DNA of 5,916 nt from an uncultured Bacteroidales bacterium (GTDB taxonomy: Bacteria > Bacteroidota > Bacteroidia > Bacteroidales > P3), in NCBI GenBank assembly GCA_947179195.1, contig CAMXAS010000085.1, positions 1-5,916 on the forward strand, read 5' to 3'. The notes under the pieces are model-generated. The model saw only the letters and a list, made by a program, of their open reading frames with translations, was not told the DNA's origin and ran no database searches. Of this stretch, positions 1-4,723 are shown piece by piece (position 1 is the stretch's first letter; every line of letters begins with the position of its first letter). The translations under genes were made by a program, and so were the position numbers.

Positions 1-22
1 ATACTTCTATATTATAAAGATG

Positions 23-54
23 CAAAGTTAAGGTTTGTAGAGCGCAATAGCAAA
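23..54 (-). promoter_or_regulatory. Bacteroidetes-type promoter pointing left, out of the window
   Basis: Read on the minus strand, TTTG (plus-strand CAAA at 51-54) is followed after 20 nt by TAACTTTG (plus-strand CAAAGTTA at 23-30). This is an exact match to the Bacteroidetes consensus TTTG/TAnnTTTG with normal spacing. Transcription would start near position 16-18 and run leftwards. No start codon for that transcript is visible in the remaining bases, so its gene would begin beyond position 1. The match is seen; activity is inferred. Confidence 0.55.
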
Positions 55-74
55 TCGGTAAGCCACGTCACAAA

Positions 75-190
75 GGAAGCGGAAGTGCTTACGGCACTTC
101 CTTTGCGGAGACATGACCTATCGCAAAACATTTTTGCAGATAGGCATGGCGAAGCAAATGGAAGTTGAAATGTTTTCAACTTCCGCTTCC
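75..190. repeat. 116-nt imperfect palindrome, possible dispersed repeat or structured RNA
   Basis: Three sets of nested arms pair around a centre near 130. The outer arms are 75-86 with 179-190 (12 bp, exact). The middle arms are 96-101 with 160-165 and 102-106 with 154-158 (11 bp, one bulged T at 159). The inner arms are 112-115 with 145-148, 117-122 with 139-144, and 123-128 with 132-137 (16 bp, bulged A at 116 and 138), closed by the loop CAT (129-131). Two local hairpins compete with this fold: 81-88/94-101 (8 bp) and 160-170/174-184 (11 bp, 3-nt loop). No T-run follows on either strand, so it is not an ordinary terminator. I see no transposase and no clear target-site duplication. It could be a REP/MITE-like intergenic repeat, a processed RNA, or a relic. 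Confidence 0.6.
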
Positions 191-299
191 GAAACAAAAC
201 AAGCATTACAAAGGCTATCGCCGAAACTCCGCGAACTTCATGAGCGCGATGCGCGAATAAAGAACTATTCCATAAATCAAAATTATTTCATCGAAAACT

Positions 300-329
300 T
301 TTGAATTTCGGGATTTATAACTAATTTTG
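300..329 (+). promoter_or_regulatory. higBA promoter
   Basis: TTTG at 300-303 and TAATTTTG at 322-329 are separated by 18 nt, matching the Bacteroidetes sigma factor consensus. The expected start of transcription is near 334-337, giving a leader of only about ten bases before the higB ATG at 345. This argues against the upstream in-frame TTG at 327, which lies inside the -7 box. Confidence 0.65.
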
Positions 330-335
330 CGCAAA
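326..335. promoter_or_regulatory. Candidate HigA/HigBA operator (TTTGCGCAAA)
   Basis: A perfect 10-bp palindrome, TTTGCGCAAA, overlaps the last bases of the higBA -7 box and the expected transcription start. Antitoxins of this type usually repress their own promoter through a helix-turn-helix domain, and binding here would block RNA polymerase. The palindrome is seen; its role as operator is inferred. Confidence 0.45.
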
Positions 336-344
336 GAAACCGTC

Positions 345-644
345 ATGCACGTTATCTCACATAGGAAACTGAAGGAATTTTACGAAGCGCCCGGCAACGG
401 GGACGCCAGGGTGGCGTTGGAACGATGGTACGACATCGCCCAACAGGCCCAATGGCACAGCCTGTCGGATATACGCGGGGATTTTCCTGCAACGGATTAT
501 ATCGGGAACCAACACTATGTCTTCAATATCAAAGGCAACCATTACCGTCTCGTCGTCGTGATTAAATTCACGATAGACCGCATCTTCATCCGTTTTGTAG
601 GCTCTCACCGCGAATATGAAAAGATTGATTGTTCAACCATTTAA
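345..644 (+). CDS. higB: HigB-family type II toxin (RelE-like mRNA interferase)
   Basis: The 99-residue product matches the HigB_toxin family (Pfam PF09907), small RelE-fold toxins thought to cleave mRNA, often with the ribosome, when the antitoxin is lost. Family landmarks in order are the N-terminal HVISHRKLKEFYE (2-14), ALERWYD (24-30) with W37, the D-Y-IGN stretch (51-55), the core strand VFNIKGNHYRLVV (59-71), and IRFVGSHREYEKID near the C-terminus (82-95). Length is normal and no break is seen. I chose ATG 345 because the family starts with this MxVIS-like sequence and because an upstream TTG at 327 falls within the promoter. No Shine-Dalgarno is present, as is common in Bacteroidetes. 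It is the first gene of a toxin-antitoxin pair, the order typical of hig loci. The family call is firm; toxicity is inferred. Confidence 0.92.
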   Translation: MHVISHRKLKEFYEAPGNGDARVALERWYDIAQQAQWHSLSDIRGDFPATDYIGNQHYVFNIKGNHYRLVVVIKFTIDRIFIRFVGSHREYEKIDCSTI

Positions 645-654
645 ACCCAAGGAT

Positions 655-1014
655 ATGGATTACTCCAAAAAGCAATACGAATATGCCCTCCACCGCATCG
701 AGGAACTGCTGCCGCTTGTAACGGATGACACCCCGGCCGGCGACAAGAACGCGGTGGAACTGACGATTTTTTCCGATGTGGTTGAAACCTACGAAAAAAT
801 CCACTACCCGATTGACAAACCGACCATCGGCGAACTGATTAGCCTCTCCATAGAAGAAAAAGGCATGACGCAGAAGCAACTGGCCGAAGAAATCGGCATC
901 AGCCCGTCGCGTGTAAACGACTACATCGCCGGGCGGGCGGAGCCTACCCTGCGCATAGCCCGCGCCCTCTGCCTCGTACTCGGCATTGCCCCGGCCGCCA
1001 TGCTCGGCATATAA
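655..1014 (+). CDS. higA: HigA-type antitoxin with helix-turn-helix domain
   Basis: The product (119 residues from ATG 655) is a COG5499-like antitoxin that should bind and neutralise the HigB toxin and repress the operon. The N-terminal part (YEYALHRIEELL, then an acidic stretch ending VVETYEKIHYPID) is the segment typical of antitoxins beside PF09907 toxins. A Cro/C1-type helix-turn-helix follows, with TQKQLAEEIGISPSRVNDYI at residues 72-91; the recognition helix starts around SPSRVNDY. ATG 655 lies 10 nt after the higB stop. An in-frame ATG at 616 would add 13 residues and overlap higB by 29 nt; those residues are only the out-of-frame reading of the conserved toxin tail, so I prefer 655. 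AAGG just before 655 is too close to be a normal Shine-Dalgarno. The gene is intact. Confidence 0.9.
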   Translation: MDYSKKQYEYALHRIEELLPLVTDDTPAGDKNAVELTIFSDVVETYEKIHYPIDKPTIGELISLSIEEKGMTQKQLAEEIGISPSRVNDYIAGRAEPTLRIARALCLVLGIAPAAMLGI

Positions 1015-1035
1015 ATGACGATAATCGGTCGAAAA

Positions 1036-1066
1036 TTTGAATTTTCAAAAAAAGGTTGTATCTTTG
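1036..1066 (+). promoter_or_regulatory. Promoter of the tRNA-Lys gene
   Basis: TTTG at 1036-1039, a 19-nt spacer and TATCTTTG at 1059-1066 match the Bacteroidetes consensus exactly. The expected start is about 5-8 nt before the mature tRNA 5' end at 1078. The -33 element sits inside an inverted repeat, GAAAATT (1031-1037) and AATTTTC (1040-1046). Confidence 0.75.
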
Positions 1067-1077
1067 CCGCCGTTTTC

Positions 1078-1150
1078 GCCCTCTTAGCTCAGTTGGTAGA
1101 GCAAATGACTCTTAATCATTGGGCCCGGAGTTCGAGTCTCCGAGAGGGCA
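1078..1150 (+). tRNA. tRNA-Lys, anticodon CTT
   Basis: A full 73-nt cloverleaf is visible. The acceptor arms GCCCTCT (1078-1084) and AGAGGGC (1143-1149) pair perfectly. The D arm is GCTC/GAGC (1087-1090/1099-1102). The anticodon stem AATGA/TCATT (1104-1108/1116-1120) encloses the loop CTCTTAA, with CTT at 1111-1113. The variable loop is GGGCC (1121-1125). The T arm is CGGAG/CTCCG (1126-1130/1138-1142) with loop TTCGAGT. The discriminator base is A1150. CTT reads the lysine codon AAG. CCA is not encoded and must be added enzymatically. The gene stands alone between its own promoter and terminator. Confidence 0.97.
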
Positions 1151-1160
1151 CGGAAACCTG

Positions 1161-1190
1161 AAGCGCCTGCACACCGCAGGCGCTTTTTTT
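1161..1190 (+). terminator. Intrinsic terminator after tRNA-Lys
   Basis: A perfect 10-bp stem, AAGCGCCTGC (1161-1170) with GCAGGCGCTT (1176-1185), encloses the loop ACACC and runs into seven T residues (1184-1190). It ends the tRNA transcript and separates it from the efflux operon downstream. Confidence 0.93.
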
Positions 1191-1262
1191 ATTCCCGCCT
1201 CCCCCCTTTCATCGACCCAAGCGGCGGATTCGTCGGGAAAATCCGGGGGTACTTCTATTTTA

Positions 1263-1295
1263 TTTGTTATATAACGTGGTCGGCCGGTATTTTTG
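1263..1295 (+). promoter_or_regulatory. Promoter of the tolC-macA-macB efflux operon
   Basis: TTTG at 1263-1266 and TATTTTTG at 1288-1295 are 21 nt apart, within the range used by Bacteroidetes promoters. The expected start near 1300-1302 leaves a leader of about 40 nt before ATG 1340. No other consensus promoter was noticed between the operon's genes, so this one probably drives all four. The rest of the gap from the tRNA terminator (1191-1262) shows only a weak C-rich/G-rich pairing (1202-1206 with 1245-1249) and no gene. Confidence 0.6.
1266..1275. promoter_or_regulatory. Palindrome in the efflux promoter spacer (GTTATATAAC)
   Basis: A perfect 10-bp palindrome, GTTATATAAC, starts on the last base of the -33 box and fills half of the spacer. 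A dimeric repressor bound here would block the promoter, which would suit an inducible efflux operon. No regulator gene lies next to it in this window, so the role is a guess. Confidence 0.35.
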
Positions 1296-1339
1296 TGCCG
1301 TTTCTCCGGATGCCGAACCGGCGTCCTAACCGACCGACC

Positions 1340-2758
1340 ATGAACAGAAACCGCCTTCTCGCATTTTGGCTCTGCGCCGCGCTACCGTTCCCGGCCACGG
1401 CCGCCATCCCCGACAATCTTCACGCTGTCGAAGCCGGCAATTCCACCGCAGAAGCTGCCAAACCCACGGCTTCTCTGCCGGCAGACAGCGTTTTTGAACG
1501 CCCCGGAATATGGGACTTGCAGTCGTGCATCGCCTACGCCCGCCAAAACAACCTGCAGGTGCGCAACGCACAAATCGACTACGAATCGGCGGCCACCGAC
1601 CTCAAGACGGCCAAAGCCGCCCGCTACCCTTCGCTCAGCTTCGGCAGCAACCAAGGCTTCACAAACGGCAACACGTTCAACGAGACCAACGGCCGCTTCG
1701 TTTCCAACCCGCAATATACGGGCACCTATTCGCTCAGCACCGACATGGTGGTTTACAACGGCAGCCGTCTGCTCAACACGGTCAAGCAACGCAAAATCAA
1801 TTTGGAGATGAACCGTCTGTTGGTGGACAAGGCGCAGAACGACATCGAAATAGCCGTGACCAACGCTTATTTGGAGGTGCTGTACGCAACCGAGAGCATG
1901 AAGACCGACTCCGCGATTTTGGAGACCTCGCGGATGCAGTACGAGGAAGGCCAGGCGCGGTACGAGGTGGGCGCGCTCAACCTCAGCGACTTGGCGCAAC
2001 TTAAAGCCCAATACGGCAGCGACCTCTACAACCTGACCGTTTCGAAGAACCGGGTCCGTCAGGCCACGCTCGCGCTCAAACAGCTGTTGGAACTCGACTT
2101 GGACGAAGAACCCGACCTCCGCTTTCCGGACATAGAGAGCGTGCAGATTACGCGCGAGGTGCCGTCGCTGCACAGCGTTTACTATACGGCCTTGGAGACG
2201 ATGCCGGAAATAAAGGCGGCCGAAGAGGGCGTCGCCTCGGCGGTGCTGAACGAGAAAGTGGCCAAGGCCGGACGCTTGCCGTCGGTGACGTTCAACGCGG
2301 CCGTGGGTACCGGCTATTATACGTCGGCCGATTTCGCGTTTCTGAACCAATTGGGCAACAACATCAACGAGAATATCAGTCTGGGCATCCGCATCCCGAT
2401 TTATCAACGGCGCGAGGCGAAATCGGCCGTTGACAAGGCGGTGTTGCAGACGCGCCGCTCGGAGCTGGATTTGCAGAGCCAACAGAAAGACCTGCTGGCC
2501 ACCATCGAGAACCTGCACCAGAACGCCGTGGCCGCGCAGGAACGTTACAAGGCCGCCGAACTGCAGATGGAGGCTTCGCAAGAGAGTTACCGGCTCATGC
2601 AGGAGCAATATGCGGCCGGCCTGAGTACGCTCGTGGATATGTTCAGCGAGAAAAACAACTTTATTTCGGCCACGGGCGAGATGCTGAAAGCCAAATACCA
2701 GGCCGCGCTCTCACTGTGCCTGCTCAATTTTTATCAGAACCAACCCATTTCATTTTAA
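1340..2758 (+). CDS. tolC: TolC-family outer-membrane efflux channel
   Basis: The 472-residue product has the two-repeat layout of outer membrane efflux proteins (PF02321). It would form a trimeric outer-membrane and periplasmic tunnel through which the MacAB pump releases its substrate. A Sec signal peptide is clear: basic MNRNR, hydrophobic LLAFWLCAALPF, then ATA|A near residues 19-22. After a low-complexity linker, repeat 1 starts at WDLQSCIAYARQNN (from about residue 58). It includes an aromatic strand region with VVYNGSRLLNTVKQ and then long coiled-coil helices. Repeat 2 starts around residue 276, with IRIPIYQRREAKSAVDKA mirroring the first. Length is normal. ATG 1340 gives a standard signal peptide; ATG 1310 would add ten basic residues, and GTG 1295 overlaps the promoter. 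It is the first gene of the operon, 6 nt before macA. The symbol denotes family, not proven orthology. Confidence 0.93.
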   Translation: MNRNRLLAFWLCAALPFPATAAIPDNLHAVEAGNSTAEAAKPTASLPADSVFERPGIWDLQSCIAYARQNNLQVRNAQIDYESAATDLKTAKAARYPSLSFGSNQGFTNGNTFNETNGRFVSNPQYTGTYSLSTDMVVYNGSRLLNTVKQRKINLEMNRLLVDKAQNDIEIAVTNAYLEVLYATESMKTDSAILETSRMQYEEGQARYEVGALNLSDLAQLKAQYGSDLYNLTVSKNRVRQATLALKQLLELDLDEEPDLRFPDIESVQITREVPSLHSVYYTALETMPEIKAAEEGVASAVLNEKVAKAGRLPSVTFNAAVGTGYYTSADFAFLNQLGNNINENISLGIRIPIYQRREAKSAVDKAVLQTRRSELDLQSQQKDLLATIENLHQNAVAAQERYKAAELQMEASQESYRLMQEQYAAGLSTLVDMFSEKNNFISATGEMLKAKYQAALSLCLLNFYQNQPISF

Positions 2759-2764
2759 CAGACC

Positions 2765-3958
2765 ATGACCAAACGCATTCTGAAAACCGTCATCCTCGGC
2801 TGTCTTGGCCTGACGTCGTGCCTGCCGTGCGCCTGCAAACACGAGCGGCGCGGACAAGCCGTGCTGGAAACCGCGCGCATCGAACGCGGCCATATGGAGA
2901 ACAGCGTCACCGCCACCGGTACCGTGGAACCCATCACGCAGGTGGAAGTCGGCACGCAGGTTTCGGGCATCATCGACAAGATTTTTGTGGATTACAACAG
3001 CCGCGTCACCGCCAACCAAGTCATCGCCGAATTGGACAAGACGGTGTTGGAACAGGAACTGAACTCCGCGCTTTCGGACTTGAATTCCACCAAAAACGAA
3101 TTCGAGTATCAGGAAAAGAACTTCAAGCGGACGAAAAGCCTGTACGAAAAGAACATGATTAGCCAAAGCAGCTACGACGAGGCCGTCTATAACTACAACC
3201 GCAGCAAGAATGCCTACGACAAGGCCAAGGCTTCGTATAAGAAAGCGCAGACCAACCTGGGCTACGCCACGATTTATTCGCCCATCGACGGCGTGGTGGT
3301 TTCGCGCTCGGTGGATGTGGGGCAGACCGTGGCGGCCAGTTTCAGCACGCCGACGCTGTTCACGATTGCGAACAATTTGGTGGATATGCAGGTGATTGCC
3401 GACGTGGATGAGGCCGACATCGGCCAGGTGGCGGAGGGCATGGCGGTGCAGTTTACCGTGGACGCCTTTCCCGACGACATTTTCCACGGCGAGGTGATTT
3501 CGGTGCGGATTGAACCGATTACGACCAACAACGTGGTGACTTACGAGGTGGTCATCAACGCGCCCAACCCGCAGGAGAAACTGAAGCCGGGCATGACGGC
3601 CAACGTGAGTATATACGCCATGCGGAAAAACGGTGTGCTGTTGCTGCCGTTGAAAGCCACGCGCTTTATGCCGCCGGCCTTGGACAAGCCCCGGCCCGAA
3701 CGCCCGGAGGGGGGCGATTCGCTCAAAACCGTGTGGGTGAAGAACGCGGCCGGCGATCCGGAGATGCGGCAGGTAAAGACCGGCGCCTCCGACGGCATCT
3801 ATTACGAGATTTTGGACGGCCTGCAGGCCGGCGACGAAGTGTTTACGGGCGTGAGAAACGGCAACGATATGCCGGATATGAGGCCCAAGGGCGGCGAAAG
3901 CCCGTTTATGCCCAAACGCCCCGGCTCCGACCGTCGGAGCGCGCCGAAACGCCAATAA
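2765..3958 (+). CDS. macA: MacA-type periplasmic adaptor (HlyD/RND-MFP family), probable lipoprotein
   Basis: The 397-residue product is a membrane fusion protein that would bridge the MacB permease and the TolC channel. Its N-terminus is a lipoprotein signal: basic MTKRILK, hydrophobic core, lipobox LTSC with Cys19 as the likely lipidated residue. The lipoyl half-motifs lie at about 57-92 and 168-203 (SPIDGVVVSRSVDVGQTV is typical of MacA). A coiled-coil hairpin lies between (about 93-165), a beta-barrel at about 206-285 and a membrane-proximal domain to about 365. Oddities are extra cysteines at 22 and 24, a charged proline-rich insert near 307-319, and a basic, probably disordered tail (366-397). 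E. coli MacA is anchored by a membrane helix instead. The gene starts 6 nt after tolC and ends 20 nt before the ATPase gene. The family is secure; the MacA rather than RND-adaptor assignment rests on the neighbours. Confidence 0.93.
   Translation: MTKRILKTVILGCLGLTSCLPCACKHERRGQAVLETARIERGHMENSVTATGTVEPITQVEVGTQVSGIIDKIFVDYNSRVTANQVIAELDKTVLEQELNSALSDLNSTKNEFEYQEKNFKRTKSLYEKNMISQSSYDEAVYNYNRSKNAYDKAKASYKKAQTNLGYATIYSPIDGVVVSRSVDVGQTVAASFSTPTLFTIANNLVDMQVIADVDEADIGQVAEGMAVQFTVDAFPDDIFHGEVISVRIEPITTNNVVTYEVVINAPNPQEKLKPGMTANVSIYAMRKNGVLLLPLKATRFMPPALDKPRPERPEGGDSLKTVWVKNAAGDPEMRQVKTGASDGIYYEILDGLQAGDEVFTGVRNGNDMPDMRPKGGESPFMPKRPGSDRRSAPKRQ
3924..3940 (+). other. Hairpin at the 3' end of macA
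   Basis: GCTCCGA (3924-3930) and TCGGAGC (3934-3940) form a 7-bp perfect stem with a 3-nt loop, 16 nt before the macA stop codon. No T-run follows, so it should not terminate transcription. It could affect mRNA processing or translation of the next gene, but it also encodes part of the basic tail and may be chance in G+C-rich sequence. Confidence 0.3.
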
Positions 3959-3978
3959 ACCCTTTACGCCAAGACATC

Positions 3979-4722
3979 ATGCCTAAGACCATCATACGCG
4001 TAGAGGACTTGCGCCGGCAGTTCACCGTGGGTTCGGAGAAAGTACAGGCCCTGCGCGGCATCAATTTCAGCATCACGGAAGGCGAATTCGTGACGATTAT
4101 GGGCACGAGCGGCTCCGGCAAATCGACGCTGCTGAACATCCTCGGCTGCCTGGACACGCCCACGTCCGGCCACTATTACTTAGACGAGACGGACGTGCGC
4201 CGCATGGACAAGAACCAACGCGCCACGCTGCGCAACGTCAAAATCGGCTTCGTCTTCCAGTCGTACAACCTCTTGCCCAAGACGACGGCCTTGGAGAACG
4301 TGGAACTGCCGTTGCTCTACAACCCGGCCGTGGGCACGGCCGAACGCCGGCAACGCGCCGTAGAGGCCTTGGAAATGGTGGGGCTGAAAGACCGGCTCCA
4401 CCACAAATCGAATCAGATGTCGGGCGGCCAACAGCAACGCGTGGCCATCGCCCGCGCGCTCATCAACCGGCCGGTGTTGCTCCTGGCCGACGAGGCGACG
4501 GGCAACCTCGACAGCCGGACGTCCTACGAAATCCTGAGCCTGTTCCAGAACCTGCACCGCCAGGGCCGTACCATCGTCTTTGTGACGCACAACCCCGAAA
4601 TCGCCCAATTCAGCAGCCGCAACATCGTGCTCAAAGACGGCCACGTCATCGAGGACACGCGGCAGAACGACATCCGGTCGGCCGCCGACGTATTGGCGCG
4701 GTTGCCCAAAGAGGAGGATTGA
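3979..4722 (+). CDS. macB: MacB-type ABC transporter ATPase subunit (LolD-like family)
   Basis: This 247-residue nucleotide-binding protein powers the exporter from the cytoplasmic side. All ABC motifs are intact: Walker A GTSGSGKST (42-50), Q-loop Gln94 in FVFQSYNLLP, signature SGGQQQR (148-154), Walker B VLLLADE (166-172) with catalytic Glu172, D-loop GNLD (175-178) and H-loop His204. The LRGINFSI start and TALENVELPLLY segment are typical of the MacB/LolD/FtsE branch. ATG 3979 lies 20 nt after macA; the open frame continues upstream inside macA, but that part has no ABC similarity. It ends 1 nt before the permease gene, so the two are probably translationally coupled. In E. coli MacB this domain is fused to the permease; here it is separate. 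LolD-like lipoprotein export is the main alternative, but the neighbouring macA and tolC argue for efflux. Confidence 0.94.
   Translation: MPKTIIRVEDLRRQFTVGSEKVQALRGINFSITEGEFVTIMGTSGSGKSTLLNILGCLDTPTSGHYYLDETDVRRMDKNQRATLRNVKIGFVFQSYNLLPKTTALENVELPLLYNPAVGTAERRQRAVEALEMVGLKDRLHHKSNQMSGGQQQRVAIARALINRPVLLLADEATGNLDSRTSYEILSLFQNLHRQGRTIVFVTHNPEIAQFSSRNIVLKDGHVIEDTRQNDIRSAADVLARLPKEED
4711..4717 (+). promoter_or_regulatory. Shine-Dalgarno-like site for the permease gene
   Basis: GAGGAGG lies 6 nt before ATG 4724, within the last codons of the ATPase gene. It is the only strong purine-rich ribosome binding site seen among the starts in this window, and with the 1-nt gap it supports coupled translation of the two MacB halves. 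Confidence 0.5.
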
Positions 4723-4723
4723 C

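Larger units (their letters stand above)
1..344. other. AT-rich intergenic region without a convincing gene
   Basis: This stretch lies between a leftward gene that must start outside the window and higB. By hand count 1-300 is about 41% G+C, clearly lower than the efflux operon (one 60-nt sample inside the permease gene gives 65%). It holds a minus-strand promoter (23-54), a large imperfect palindrome (75-190) and the higBA promoter (300-329). An open frame at 113-304 (63 codons) begins inside the palindrome, has no promoter or ribosome binding site, and shows no recognisable domain, so I do not call it a gene. Confidence 0.7.

Noticed and set aside
75..190. CRISPR array or repeat-spacer structure
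   Set aside because: The repeats are inverted arms of one palindrome, not regularly spaced direct repeats, and no cas gene is present.
113..304. Open frame of 63 codons in the 5' intergenic region
   Set aside because: It begins inside the palindrome, lacks a promoter and ribosome binding site, has no recognisable domain, and its middle merely translates the 160-184 hairpin. A repeat-borne small protein cannot be fully excluded.
1078..1150. tRNA-Lys as an integration (att) site
   Set aside because: No direct repeat of the tRNA 3' end and no integrase gene are visible in the window; the efflux operon downstream does not look imported.
1382..2608. Long minus-strand open frame (408 codons) opposite tolC
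   Set aside because: Antisense shadow of a G+C-rich gene; the product is rich in His, Arg, Val and Leu with no family features, while the plus strand is a clear TolC homologue.
2750..3955. Long minus-strand open frame (401 codons) opposite macA
   Set aside because: Same explanation: it mirrors macA almost exactly and has no recognisable domain, promoter or signal sequence.
3733..3978. N-terminal extension of the ABC ATPase into macA
   Set aside because: The frame is open, but its 82 extra codons are out-of-frame macA sequence without ABC similarity; ATG 3979 gives a standard 247-residue ATPase.
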